From positions 1 through 64,000 of the IMG/VR virus record IMGVR_UViG_3300037348_000049: a DNA stretch of 64,000 bases. The stretch is one strand, 5' to 3'. The position numbers were made by a program, and so were the translations under genes. This document shows, in pieces, positions 25,869-34,923 of this stretch (positions within the stretch are counted from its first letter, which is position 1; each line of letters begins with the position of its first letter). The stretch comes from a virus. The notes under the pieces were generated by a model. That model made no database searches and was not told where the DNA came from. It worked only from the letters and a program-made list of their open reading frames with translations.

Positions 25869-27686
25869 ATGACAGGACTCAGAGGGGTCCAATTTGAGCT
25901 AGTGGACAGTTTAGATCAAGCTAATCGCTTTCTATCCTGGCTAGGTCAAAAACGACCTTACGACGCTATTTCAATAGATACCGAAACTGGTGAACTACCA
26001 GGTAGGGATCGAAACGATGCACTATCTCCCTGGAAGGGTAGATTACGGCTTGTTCAGGTGGGCGATTCAGATATTGGTTGGTCAATACCCTGGGATGAGT
26101 GGCGTGGCGCTTTCTATCAGGGAATGGCCAGATACGAAGGCCTAATAGTCTGTCACAATGTTGCTTTTGAAGCAAAATTCTTTGAACTTCACTCTAAGTG
26201 GAAGATTCCATGGCATCGGGCCCACGACACCATGATTATGGCTCAATTGTTGGACCCTCTGGGCTCCGGTGCACTAAAAACCTTAACCGCTCGATACATT
26301 GATCCTTTTGCCGCTTACTTGCAAGATGAGCTTGCTGCCGGATTAGCCAAAAACGGCTGGACCTGGGGAACTGTTCCTATAGAATACGAGCCATATTGGG
26401 CTTATGGAGCAATGGACCCTATCCTGACTATGAGATTGTTCGCAGAGTTCTGGCCGCAGGTGAAGCCTGGAACTGCTTTTCACTATGCCTACGAATTAGA
26501 GATGAATACAAGACGAATAGTTACCACTATGGAGCTCAACGGCGCCAGGGTTGATCTTGACTATTCTCAGAAGAAATATGATGAACTTGTCACGTATACG
26601 GAAACAGTGAAGGACTGGGTTAAGGACACTTATGGCTCCTCTGTCACTAGCAATGCTCAGATGGCACGGCTGTTTCAGGATCGAATGGGTGCAGAGATTA
26701 ATGAAAGAACCCCTAGCGGTCAAGCTTCTTTATCTAAAGATCAACTTAAGTATTTTACTATAAATGGAACTGATGAAGTTAAGAACCTTGCTGATGTTAT
26801 GTTAAAACAGCGAAAAGCTGACAAAATTGCTGGTACCTACTTCTTAAACTTTATAAACGACAATGTAGACGGCTTTGTTCACCCGTCTATTAAGACAATG
26901 GGCGCCCGTACTGGTCGAATGTCTATCAATAATCCGGCCCTGCAGACTTTGCCCAAGGGCGATGACGTTGTTCGGCGTGCATTCTTACCCAAAGATGACG
27001 ACCACGTAATTATCACTTCGGACCTTGACCAAGTCGAGTTTCGTATGTTTGCATCTCTTTCCGAGGATGAAAATCTTATTAGCCTCTTCAGAAACGCTGA
27101 TGCTACGGGGTCTGATCCGTTTACTGAGATTGGTCGAGAGATTTACCAAGACCCGTCTATGCAAAAATCTGACAAGCGACGCAATCTAATCAAGGGTGTT
27201 ATTTATGGACGTCTATACGGTGCCGGAATATCTAAACAAGCTCTCACCGCAGGCGTGCCAGAAGAACAAATGCGAACTGTCTCTAACGCTTTTGATAGAC
27301 GCTTTCCGGGCATGACCCTATTTCAGAAAAAAGTTGAAGCTGTCGGACTGCGGCGACTACATTCCGAAGGTCAGGGTTACGCAAAAACTTGGACTGGTAG
27401 ACGACTACCCTGCGACGAGGACCGAGTGTATACGCTTGTGAATTACATGATACAAGGCGGCGCAGCAGAAGTCTTTAAGTCTAACCTTGTAAAGTTGGAC
27501 GCAGCGGATCTAACTCATCTACTTATTGTTCCCGTACACGATGAAATAGTGCTGAACGCGCCTCGCGCTGACGCAGAAGAAATTAAAAGAATAGTTAAAG
27601 AATGCATGACTACAACAGAAGGATGGGAAGTGCAGCTCACGGCTGATGCTGACGGTCCACTAGAGCACTGGGGAGCAAAATACTAA
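25869..27686 (+). CDS. DNA polymerase, family A (Pol I-like)
   Basis: A 605-residue replicative polymerase with a 3'-5' exonuclease domain and a polymerase domain, and without a 5'-3' exonuclease. Exonuclease motif I is SIDTETGEL (D37, E39), and FEAKFFELH with the H-D pair of HDTMIMAQLLDP follow. The polymerase domain shows TGRMSINNPALQTLPKG, motif A DLDQVEFRMF (D385), motif B RRNLIKGVIYGRLYGAG and motif C VPVHDEI (H557, D558, E559). This is the usual phage replicative layout. Its stop overlaps the next start by 1 nt, so it is coupled to the nuclease gene. Confidence 0.96.
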   Translation: MTGLRGVQFELVDSLDQANRFLSWLGQKRPYDAISIDTETGELPGRDRNDALSPWKGRLRLVQVGDSDIGWSIPWDEWRGAFYQGMARYEGLIVCHNVAFEAKFFELHSKWKIPWHRAHDTMIMAQLLDPLGSGALKTLTARYIDPFAAYLQDELAAGLAKNGWTWGTVPIEYEPYWAYGAMDPILTMRLFAEFWPQVKPGTAFHYAYELEMNTRRIVTTMELNGARVDLDYSQKKYDELVTYTETVKDWVKDTYGSSVTSNAQMARLFQDRMGAEINERTPSGQASLSKDQLKYFTINGTDEVKNLADVMLKQRKADKIAGTYFLNFINDNVDGFVHPSIKTMGARTGRMSINNPALQTLPKGDDVVRRAFLPKDDDHVIITSDLDQVEFRMFASLSEDENLISLFRNADATGSDPFTEIGREIYQDPSMQKSDKRRNLIKGVIYGRLYGAGISKQALTAGVPEEQMRTVSNAFDRRFPGMTLFQKKVEAVGLRRLHSEGQGYAKTWTGRRLPCDEDRVYTLVNYMIQGGAAEVFKSNLVKLDAADLTHLLIVPVHDEIVLNAPRADAEEIKRIVKECMTTTEGWEVQLTADADGPLEHWGAKY

Positions 27687-28144
27687 TGATTAGACACGTT
27701 CTAGCAGTTGATCCAGGTAAAGCTACTGGTATAGCCCTATTTAGCCACCAGACGGGCGGTGAGCCGGTTTTAGAGTGGTCTATTGAAGTACAACAGGAAG
27801 ACTACGCCAAGCCGCTACGTGACGCTTTACTTGATCACCCTGCTGCAGAGGTTGTTTGCGAGAGATTTACTATAAATGCTCAAACTGTCAGAAACTCTCA
27901 AGCGCCCTACTCCCTAGAGCAAATAGGCATACTCAGACAATGCCTACTTGACTCTGGTAGGGCTGCTGATGACATCTACTTTCAATCGCCTGCGGATGCA
28001 AAAGCAATGTTTGACAATAAAAACCTTAAAAAGTTAGAATACTGGCATAGGGGTGGTGAAGGTCACGCACTTGATGCAATTAGACATGGCCTACTAAGAT
28101 TGGTCAAAACTGGATGGAAACCAATAAGATTATTAGAAGAATAA
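27686..28144 (+). CDS. RuvC-like Holliday junction nuclease
   Basis: A 152-residue RNase H-fold nuclease. The signature is AVDPGKATGIALF with D9, then VVCERF with a catalytic Glu, and a C-terminal EGHALDAIRHGLL carrying the last acidic residue. RuvC-like enzymes of phages cut branched DNA before packaging or during recombination. It is translationally coupled to the polymerase gene. Confidence 0.85.
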   Translation: MIRHVLAVDPGKATGIALFSHQTGGEPVLEWSIEVQQEDYAKPLRDALLDHPAAEVVCERFTINAQTVRNSQAPYSLEQIGILRQCLLDSGRAADDIYFQSPADAKAMFDNKNLKKLEYWHRGGEGHALDAIRHGLLRLVKTGWKPIRLLEE

Positions 28145-28229
28145 TTTGTTTATCAAGAAAATAAGTTACAAAGTTGTTTTTTTCTGATAATATAAGTAGT
28201 ATATACACACAAGAAGGAACGGAAATAAG
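28145..28229 (+). promoter_or_regulatory. AT-rich leader with possible promoter before helicase gene
   Basis: This 85-nt gap is very A/T-rich and breaks an otherwise tightly packed gene run. TTGTTT at 28174-28179 and TAGTAT at 28197-28202 with a 17-nt spacer form a weak sigma-70-like pair; GATAAT and TATAAG also occur at 28186-28196. A ribosome site, AAGGAACGGAAATAAG, precedes the helicase ATG. The promoter call is a guess from composition and spacing. Confidence 0.3.
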
Positions 28230-30056
28230 ATGACTATAAGTGTAGAGCTGAACACAGAGCTAACGCACATCAACATCTTTGCTGAATATCGATATAAAGA
28301 GATTTGCAAAGCCCTGCCCGGTGCCAGCTGGGATGTCAAGCTAAAGATTTGGAGAATCCCCGTGTCCTGGGGTGGGTGTCTTGCTCTTAGGTCTACTTTT
28401 AAGCATGACCTCGAGATAGGGCCTCTTTTAGGAGGCTGGGCTAAGAATGAGCTTGAGCAGAGGATTGCACCAACAAATAGTCTTAGAGAACTTGAGTCTT
28501 ACGACGACTCAGATAACGAAGACCTGTTCCCACATCAGAAGGCTGGAGTAGCATTTCTTGCAAGTGCGAGACAAGCGCTTCTGGCCGACGAGCCGGGTCT
28601 TGGTAAGACTGCTCAAGCAATTAGAGCTCTAAAGAAACTAAGTGAGCAAGGCGAAGAAGTTTTTCCAATATTAATAGTGTGCCCAAATACACTAAAGAGT
28701 AACTGGAAGCGAGAGTTTGAGCGTTGGTGGCCTGAGATGGCTGTAACGATAATAAAAGGACCTGCTAGCAAGCGTAGAGGATTATTTGACGAGCCCAGTC
28801 AAGTTTTTGTTATAAACTGGGAGTCTTTGCGCTCCCACTCACGGCTTCTGGGTTACGGATCGATTGCGTTGGCACGATGCCAAGACTGCGGTGGGCACGA
28901 TTCGAAAATCTCTGAGGCACGTTGCGAAGTACACAAACGTGAATTAAATGGTATGAATTTTAAGGCAATAGTTGCCGACGAGATTCACCGCTCTAAAGAT
29001 CCTAAGTCAAAGCAGACTAGAGCTCTTTGGGCTGCCAGTGGTGACGCGGAAATACGTTTTGCACTAACTGGAACACCAATTGCAAAAGATGTAGTAGACC
29101 TCTGGCCAATCTTGCACTGGTTAAAGCCCAGTGAGTGGCCTAGTAAGACTAAGTGGATTGATCGCTTTGTAAACACGATGCTAAATGCTTTCGGCGGGAT
29201 GATGGTCTTGGGGCTTAAGCCAGAGAAAGAAGAGGAGTTTTATGCAAGCATAAACCCTCGAATGAGAAGAATGCTGAAAACTATAGTTCTTCCCTGGCTC
29301 CCGGCTGTGCTTAGAGATCGCCGTGATGTCGAGATGAATGCTAAACAGCTGAAGGCTTATAGGCAAATGTCCGAAAACATGATTGCAATGATTGATAAAG
29401 ATGGTTCTATTGACTCTAGTACTGGCGACGTTATTGTCGCGCCTGATCCGCTCGTACAGACAATAAGATTACTGCAGTTTGCAAGCGCGTATGCAAGTGT
29501 CACAGTCGATGAGTCTGGCAAGGAGAAGGTTCTGCTCTCCGACCCATCCTGCAAGGTAGACGCATTAATGGATGATATTAGCAATAAGGACTTTGGCGAA
29601 GATTCTGTTGCTGTATGTGCAGTTTCTAGGCAACTTATCGAAATCCTTAGTGCGCGTATGCAGAAGGAAGGGATAAGGCACGGATTAATTACTGGTGCTC
29701 AGTCACAAGAGGAGCGCCAGCAAGCTGTTGACGATTTTCAGGCTGGTAAGACAAAATGGATCCTGTTCACTGCGCAAGCTGGTGGTGTTGGAATTACCTT
29801 GACAGCAGCAAGAAGACTTGTTATGCTTCAGAGACCGTGGTCACTTGTTGACTATAAACAAGCGCTAGATCGTGTTCACAGGATTGGGTCAGAAATCCAT
29901 GACTCTGTTTTGATAACAGATTATGTCACAGAAGGCTCTATTGAAGAGAGAGTTATAGATGCTCTTGACGTAAAGGCCGAGAACTTTGAAGAAATTGTAA
30001 AGGATAAGGAGCAACTGAAGAGAATGCTACTTGAAGGAATTGAGAACACTAAATGA
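28230..30056 (+). CDS. SNF2-family DNA helicase/translocase
   Basis: A 608-residue superfamily 2 ATPase. The N-terminal 80 residues resemble a HARP-like domain (GASWDVKLKIWRIPVS). Motif I is DEPGLGKTAQA (K126), motif II is DEIH (residues 250-253), motif III lies in ALTGTPIAKD, and the C-terminal domain has QAGGVGITL and motif VI QALDRVHRIGS. An insert before motif II holds CQDCGGHDS...RCEVHKREL, four possible zinc ligands. SNF2 proteins of this size in phages act in replication fork remodelling or recombination. The stop overlaps the nuclease gene by 4 nt. Confidence 0.93.
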   Translation: MTISVELNTELTHINIFAEYRYKEICKALPGASWDVKLKIWRIPVSWGGCLALRSTFKHDLEIGPLLGGWAKNELEQRIAPTNSLRELESYDDSDNEDLFPHQKAGVAFLASARQALLADEPGLGKTAQAIRALKKLSEQGEEVFPILIVCPNTLKSNWKREFERWWPEMAVTIIKGPASKRRGLFDEPSQVFVINWESLRSHSRLLGYGSIALARCQDCGGHDSKISEARCEVHKRELNGMNFKAIVADEIHRSKDPKSKQTRALWAASGDAEIRFALTGTPIAKDVVDLWPILHWLKPSEWPSKTKWIDRFVNTMLNAFGGMMVLGLKPEKEEEFYASINPRMRRMLKTIVLPWLPAVLRDRRDVEMNAKQLKAYRQMSENMIAMIDKDGSIDSSTGDVIVAPDPLVQTIRLLQFASAYASVTVDESGKEKVLLSDPSCKVDALMDDISNKDFGEDSVAVCAVSRQLIEILSARMQKEGIRHGLITGAQSQEERQQAVDDFQAGKTKWILFTAQAGGVGITLTAARRLVMLQRPWSLVDYKQALDRVHRIGSEIHDSVLITDYVTEGSIEERVIDALDVKAENFEEIVKDKEQLKRMLLEGIENTK

Positions 30057-30982
30057 CAAATGAGCCAATTAGAATATCTAACTCAGAGATTCAAACATTT
30101 AAGGATTGCCGCAGACGTTGGTGGTTGACTTATTACCGTCGCCTAAAACCAAAGATGCAAGATTTTACTGGAGCTCTGGCTCTTGGGTCTCGTATCCACG
30201 AGGCTCTAGATCGACACTACTCAACTGGACAAGACCTTTTAGAGGCGCACAGTGATTTGGTGCGTGTTGACATGGAAACTCTCACAAAAGACTATAGGGA
30301 TACCTCGAAATTAGAAAGCGAAGCTGAATTAGGTCGCATCATGCTTGAGGGGTACCTCGAGTGGGTTGAGCAAGAAGGTATTGACGCAGAACTCGAAATG
30401 ATTTCCACAGAAGAGATCCTCGAGCGTCCGATGCTTGACGGTAAAGTCATCCTTCAGGGCAAGATTGACATGCGTGTACGTCGAAAGCTTGACGGTGCTC
30501 GCATGATTCGTGACTTTAAGACCGTAGGTGGCTCTTTTGCTGATTTCGGTTCCATGGCACACATGAACGAACAAGTCAAGACTTACATGCTTTTAGATGA
30601 AGCTCAGGAAGTAGAGGGCGAGCGTACAGATGGAGCAATCTTTACGATGCTACGTAAAGTTAAGCGTGGCGCATATGCCAAGGCCCCTTTCTACGATCAA
30701 ATTGAGGTTCGACACAATAGGTTTACACTCCGTGCTTTTCTAGATCAACTAGAAGGCACACTAACCGACATGCTGGACGTGCGTGAAGCACTGGATGCTG
30801 GCGGTAGTCACTATAGAAATGCATATCCTACACCCACTAAGGATTGCAAGTGGAAGTGTCAATTCTTCGCTACTTGTCCGCTCTTTGATGACGGCTCTGC
30901 CGCAGAGGCGGCACTTAGCGATGCGTTTGCGGTCTCCGACCCTTACGGTTACTACAACAACGAGAAAAAAGGAAATGAGTAA
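30053..30982 (+). CDS. PD-(D/E)XK nuclease with iron-sulfur cysteines (Cas4/RecB-like)
   Basis: A 309-residue nuclease of the RecB/Cas4 type. The N-terminal SNSEIQTFKDCRRRWWL carries the first Cys, the core motif is GKIDMRVRR followed by RDFKTVGG (D and K of the PD-DXK site), and the C-terminus has CKWKCQFFATCPLF with three more Cys, which together form a typical 4Fe-4S site. Exonucleases of this group make single-stranded ends for recombination. Next to a Sak4-like ATPase and an SSB-like gene it makes a plausible phage recombination module. Overlaps both neighbours. Confidence 0.92.
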   Translation: MTNEPIRISNSEIQTFKDCRRRWWLTYYRRLKPKMQDFTGALALGSRIHEALDRHYSTGQDLLEAHSDLVRVDMETLTKDYRDTSKLESEAELGRIMLEGYLEWVEQEGIDAELEMISTEEILERPMLDGKVILQGKIDMRVRRKLDGARMIRDFKTVGGSFADFGSMAHMNEQVKTYMLLDEAQEVEGERTDGAIFTMLRKVKRGAYAKAPFYDQIEVRHNRFTLRAFLDQLEGTLTDMLDVREALDAGGSHYRNAYPTPTKDCKWKCQFFATCPLFDDGSAAEAALSDAFAVSDPYGYYNNEKKGNE

Positions 30983-31761
30983 TGTCTAACGACGTACAGC
31001 GCTCCCTGACTTTAATGGTCTATGGAGAATCAAAGGTTGGTAAATCAACCTTTGCGGTAACGTCCCCCTATCCTCGGCTCATGTTGGACGTTGAGGGTGG
31101 ACATCGATTCCTCCCAATTACTGCCAAATACTGGGATCCGATGAAGGAGGAGCCGCCAATAGCCGACGGCACTTGGGACACTGTAGTGGTCCAAGTCCGC
31201 GAATACGAAACTGTCATGAAGGCATTTCAATGGCTTCAGAGCGGTAAGCACCAGTTCAAGTCCCTAATCATTGACTCCATCTCGGAGTTGCAGGTTAAGT
31301 GCATGGACAACATCGCTGGCACAGAGCAAATGAAAATGCAACAGTGGGGCGAGCTACTTCGTCACATGGGTGCACTACTTCGTGACCTTCGTGACCTCAC
31401 GATGCACCCGACACAACCTCTCGAGGCCGTGATACTAACAGCTATGGCACGAAAAGGTCAGGATGGTGTATATCGTCCCTACCTCCAAGGTCAGCTTGCA
31501 GTTCAGGCTCCATACTTCTATGATGTACTTGGAGCCATAACAGTTGAAGAGATCCCTAATCCGGACCCTCTACAGCTACCATATAAAGTCCGCAGGATGT
31601 ATGTTGAGCGAACAAGTCAGTACGAAGCTGGCGAGCGAGTTCAGGGTCGCCTGGGAAAAATAGTTGAGCAAGGCGATCTCGGTGTAGAGCGTCTTCTCGA
31701 CATGGTCTTCGGAGAAAAGAAGACCGAATCCACTAGTAAAAATAAGTCAGGAGATAAGTAA
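30982..31761 (+). CDS. RecA-like ATPase (Sak4-type)
   Basis: A 259-residue P-loop protein with Walker A YGESKVGKSTFA near the N-terminus and a Walker B-like SLIIDSIS about 80 residues later. The length, the absence of extra domains and the neighbourhood (PD-DXK nuclease, SSB-like protein) fit the Sak4 group of phage single-strand annealing or recombinase proteins. Start ATG overlaps the upstream stop (TAATG). Confidence 0.85.
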   Translation: MSNDVQRSLTLMVYGESKVGKSTFAVTSPYPRLMLDVEGGHRFLPITAKYWDPMKEEPPIADGTWDTVVVQVREYETVMKAFQWLQSGKHQFKSLIIDSISELQVKCMDNIAGTEQMKMQQWGELLRHMGALLRDLRDLTMHPTQPLEAVILTAMARKGQDGVYRPYLQGQLAVQAPYFYDVLGAITVEEIPNPDPLQLPYKVRRMYVERTSQYEAGERVQGRLGKIVEQGDLGVERLLDMVFGEKKTESTSKNKSGDK

Positions 31762-32309
31762 TGAGTTCACTAAATTGGGACAGCATAATTGCCGAAGCAG
31801 GAGAAACTACTAATTCTTACGAGCCCCTACCAAAAGGTGAGTACGAACTGAAGGTAATTGATGCCAAGGCAACAATGGCTCAGACTGGTAAGACCATGTT
31901 TAAGCTAACCACAGAGGTACAGGGTGGTCCGCACGCTAATCGTCGCGTATGGGACAATCTTGTAATCTCACCTGAAAACCCTAAGGCGCTCAACATGTTC
32001 TTCATGAAGATCGGTATCCTTGGGCTAAATCGGGAGTACTTTAAGTCAAATCCTAGTAATGCTCAGATTGAGGCAGCACTGATGAACCGCACTTTCCGTG
32101 GCTCCATCGGTACCCGCACCTATCAGGGTAACATCAGTAATGAAATCTCCCAGTACCACAAGGGTGATAGCTCTACTGCAACTGAAGCCCCCCAGGCAGT
32201 GGCAGTTTCAGCCGCGCCTGCTCCAGCTCCAGCTCCGGCTCCGGCTCCGGCCTTTGCTCCACCAGCAGCACCGGTGTCCCCAGTAAGCGGAGAAGACACT
32301 CCGTTCTAG
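31761..32309 (+). CDS. single-stranded DNA-binding-like protein (DUF669-type)
   Basis: A 182-residue protein with a beta-rich N-terminal domain of about 120 residues (LPKGEYELKVIDAKATM, MFKLTTEVQGGPHANRRVWD) in the style of phage DUF669 SSB-like proteins. A (Ala-Pro)n linker follows, and the C-terminus is GEDTPF, close to the acidic DIPF tail by which bacterial SSB recruits partners. It is the last gene of a coupled set (TAATG overlap) and is followed by a terminator hairpin. Confidence 0.8.
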   Translation: MSSLNWDSIIAEAGETTNSYEPLPKGEYELKVIDAKATMAQTGKTMFKLTTEVQGGPHANRRVWDNLVISPENPKALNMFFMKIGILGLNREYFKSNPSNAQIEAALMNRTFRGSIGTRTYQGNISNEISQYHKGDSSTATEAPQAVAVSAAPAPAPAPAPAPAFAPPAAPVSPVSGEDTPF

Positions 32310-32317
32310 AACATTGA

Positions 32318-32358
32318 TTTAGAGGGGCTTCCCGTAAGAGGCCCCTCTAAACATTCTT
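32318..32358 (+). terminator. hairpin terminator after recombination genes
   Basis: TTTAGAGGGGC at 32318-32328 pairs perfectly with GCCCCTCTAAA at 32341-32351, with a 12-nt loop, and CATTCTT follows. The 11-bp GC-rich stem supports termination; the weak T-run may make it partial. It closes the nuclease-ATPase-SSB block. Confidence 0.7.
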
Positions 32359-32369
32359 AAGGCGACAAA

Positions 32370-33356
32370 ATGAAAATACTATTTACAGGAATGTCCTCGT
32401 ACCACTGTAAGCCCCCTAAAACTACTAGATATTTTGGCACCTTGGCCAAAGCTGTAGCTAGGGTTGCAGAAGTCTCTTGGGCGATCCCTAGTGTTAAGTG
32501 GTCTCTGGAAGACCTTGCTGAGTATGACTATGTCGTAGTTGGGGTATCCCCGCCGACGTCTCTCAGTGCTAACAAGGCCTACGGAGGCCTTCATGTTATG
32601 AACTTACTTTGGGATGATCCCAGACTAAAATTAGTTGTTGACTCTCCTCAGATTTGGCAGTATAAAAACAGTATCAATAGGTCAAGCAAGAATTTAATTA
32701 GTGGACTGTTCCCTGCCTTCTATGCTAACAGGTGGGAGTACTCGGAAGCTTTGACGTCTACCTCAATACCAGATGTCATAGATAAACTTAATAACAATGC
32801 CTGGCCTGTCACTATTTTTCCAGGACTTCCCTGGAAGTCAGATGAGTCAATTGTGAAGTCTTTTGGTTTAGATGTAGGTAGCTCTATTATTAGCTTAAAT
32901 CTTGACGCTATTAATTTAACGGACCCTGTGGAATCAGACGTACGTCAGCCGTTTTGGTCGATAGATGATGCTAATTTAGGCTGGTCACAGTCTCTAGCTA
33001 AAACCATTAAGTACGAGACAGTGGACGTTAGGTCCAAAAGGGGATACCCTGATCAAGAAGCAACCGAAACAATTCTGGACTCTGTGGGGCTAATAATTCC
33101 ACCGCAGGAAAGAAAGGTTGGAACTTGGTGGACATATAGATATGTTCAAGGAATGAATACTCTCACACCAATTGCAACCGACTGGTTAGAGACAGTTAAC
33201 TTTAGCCCTTCGTGGTCAAAACTTGCCTATCAAATAGAAGACATGAGCTCAGAAGATAGGAGATCCCTTGCACAAACGCAACGAGAAGACTATGTGAGAG
33301 CCATCCCTTCGGTAGAACAATTAGACCAATTAATAACTAGTAGAATATTTAATTAG
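32370..33356 (+). CDS. glycosyltransferase-like protein (GT-B style)
   Basis: A 328-residue protein that starts MKILFTGMSSYHC, a Rossmann-type first strand and loop, and has a second half with IFPGLPWKSDE and GLIIPPQERKVGTWWTYRYVQG, the part where a GT-B enzyme binds the sugar nucleotide. A second glycosyltransferase is coded at 38.45 kb on the other strand. The target could be phage DNA or a virion protein; the sequence does not say. Other Rossmann proteins remain possible. Confidence 0.55.
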   Translation: MKILFTGMSSYHCKPPKTTRYFGTLAKAVARVAEVSWAIPSVKWSLEDLAEYDYVVVGVSPPTSLSANKAYGGLHVMNLLWDDPRLKLVVDSPQIWQYKNSINRSSKNLISGLFPAFYANRWEYSEALTSTSIPDVIDKLNNNAWPVTIFPGLPWKSDESIVKSFGLDVGSSIISLNLDAINLTDPVESDVRQPFWSIDDANLGWSQSLAKTIKYETVDVRSKRGYPDQEATETILDSVGLIIPPQERKVGTWWTYRYVQGMNTLTPIATDWLETVNFSPSWSKLAYQIEDMSSEDRRSLAQTQREDYVRAIPSVEQLDQLITSRIFN

Positions 33357-33374
33357 AGTACAAGAGAGGTACAA

Positions 33375-33797
33375 ATGCCTGAAGTAAATCACGAGTGGGT
33401 TAAGAAGCAGTTAGAGGCAGCAAAAGTGAAAATTGGCAGTGGAAAAGCTGTCTTACAGCTCCTCTCAGTTTGGGAAAACTTTAATTTAAGTGGACCCATG
33501 TCCAGAGAAACAATAGAGGTATTCTCGAAGCTGGCATTGAATCAGGCGATTGACCTTGAGGAGGCTACAGAAGAGGTTTGGATAGCCCTACAACCTGGAA
33601 ATATACTTGTTGGAGACGAAGTTAGAGTCTTTCCTGACGCTTTCGAGGGAAACCTCGGCCCCACTCACAACGGGAGACGCGGAACTGTAGTGGCTGTTAG
33701 ATATGGAGATGTTATTTTTAACGCAACGGACGGAAAGCTACCTGAGCTTAAAGGTGTCCACTATTCTCCGTACAAGCTAGAGAAAAGAATTAAATAA
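33375..33797 (+). CDS. hypothetical protein with SH3/KOW-like C-terminus
   Basis: A 140-residue protein with GAGAGG before the ATG. The N-terminal half is helical; the C-terminal part (VGDEVRVFPDAF, RRGTVVAVRYGDVIF) looks like a small SH3 or KOW-type barrel, as in some nucleic-acid-binding adaptors. Function unknown. The next gene starts directly after its stop codon. Confidence 0.6.
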   Translation: MPEVNHEWVKKQLEAAKVKIGSGKAVLQLLSVWENFNLSGPMSRETIEVFSKLALNQAIDLEEATEEVWIALQPGNILVGDEVRVFPDAFEGNLGPTHNGRRGTVVAVRYGDVIFNATDGKLPELKGVHYSPYKLEKRIK

Positions 33798-34052
33798 ATG
33801 AGGACAAGTTTTGAACTAAAACTAGTTGCAGCTACTATAAACGAAGCTAAGTCTTTAGCTGCTTATCAAGTTGCTAATTTTCTTGATATCTCTGAAAAAG
33901 AGGTAGAAAGTAGAGTGGACTTCGAGTTTAAAATATCCTACCCCAAGGCCGAGACCATAGCTGAGATAGAGAGTTCTATAAAAGCTGGAATCTATCAGGT
34001 GACAGTGTATGGATCGGTTAAAAAGAGTGTAACTAGCTCATTTAATAGCTAA
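33798..34052 (+). CDS. small hypothetical protein
   Basis: An 84-residue protein that starts at the base after the previous stop, so it is probably co-translated with it. It is beta-strand and helix mixed with many Lys, Glu and Ser residues. I see no conserved motif. Confidence 0.55.
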   Translation: MRTSFELKLVAATINEAKSLAAYQVANFLDISEKEVESRVDFEFKISYPKAETIAEIESSIKAGIYQVTVYGSVKKSVTSSFNS

Positions 34053-34090
34053 TTTTGTAATCTACGGTAGTATTTAATTTTTAGAAGCTT

Positions 34091-34456
34091 GTGAGTAGTA
34101 AGATTCTACTTATGAAGGATATAAGAATCGGCGAATCTCTTTGGTTCACCTGGGAGGGCAATGAGTATGAGCCTAATAGCACGAGTTCTTATATATATTA
34201 TACCAATGGCCATATTGATCTAAACGAAGATGTCGTCAGAGGTGCACTCGCCTCTTTATTACAAAGAGATGGGATTTCTTACTCTTTGGGGCAAGGGTTT
34301 TCTTTAGTCGAGCGTGCCGTAATAAACTACCTTCAGGCTGGTTTTGAGGATGGTGAGTATCACCCAACTATTTCAGACAGTGACGGGAACTCTATAAAAA
34401 ACGAGATAGAACTAATCGGTCTATTCGATCTGACGCTAGTTGAGATAGAGAATTGA
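34091..34456 (+). CDS. hypothetical protein
   Basis: A 121-residue protein read from GTG 34091; an in-frame ATG at 34112 is also possible. It is acidic, with a Tyr-rich SSYIYYTNGH stretch and a helix AVINYLQAGFEDGEY. No family recognised. The stop overlaps the WhiB start (TGATG). Confidence 0.55.
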   Translation: MSSKILLMKDIRIGESLWFTWEGNEYEPNSTSSYIYYTNGHIDLNEDVVRGALASLLQRDGISYSLGQGFSLVERAVINYLQAGFEDGEYHPTISDSDGNSIKNEIELIGLFDLTLVEIEN

Positions 34457-34923
34457 TGTTTGAAGACTTGCCCGATTGGTATGATGATGCAGAGTGTGCT
34501 AAACCTGAAAATCAAGAACAGACTCCTAACTTTTTTGCCAACAAGCCCTCTAAGCAATATCAAGCTAAAAAGCTATGTGGTGCTTGTCCTGTAAGGAAAG
34601 ATTGCACTCAGTGGGCATTGAATAATAAACAAATTTGGGGAATCTGGGGGGGTCTTGGTCCGGAGCAAATACGTAGAACCCTGTCAGTTAATTGGGAGGG
34701 TCAAGAGATGCGTCACAAGAGGTTCCCAATCTGTCCTTACTGTAAAGCTAAGACTGAAAGTCTTGGTACTAAAACTGTCGACCGGCCTGATGCTGGGCGG
34801 TGGTCAACTATGAAAGTTGTCTACTGCAAGGAGTGTAGCTTTTCTTGGCAGAGTCGAACTAGCGCTAATGCTGTAGAGGCGTATTACAACCAAGAGGACA
34901 GGAAGAAGAAAAAACTTCCTTAG
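34456..34923 (+). CDS. WhiB-family regulator fused to a zinc ribbon
   Basis: Start taken as ATG 34456, overlapping the previous stop; a TTG just upstream adds one residue. The first 80 residues are a WhiB domain: four cluster cysteines (C14, C41, C44, C50) and GIWGG, with basic residues after it. WhiB proteins bind a 4Fe-4S cluster and act with the principal sigma factor of actinobacteria. The C-terminal half adds CPYC (C93, C96) and CKEC (C124, C127), a zinc-ribbon pattern normal WhiB proteins lack. Phage WhiB proteins such as mycobacteriophage TM4 WhiB can interfere with host WhiB control and cause superinfection exclusion. Its role here is inferred. The gene meets the leftward membrane-protein gene tail to tail with a 4-nt overlap. 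Confidence 0.9.
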   Translation: MFEDLPDWYDDAECAKPENQEQTPNFFANKPSKQYQAKKLCGACPVRKDCTQWALNNKQIWGIWGGLGPEQIRRTLSVNWEGQEMRHKRFPICPYCKAKTESLGTKTVDRPDAGRWSTMKVVYCKECSFSWQSRTSANAVEAYYNQEDRKKKKLP

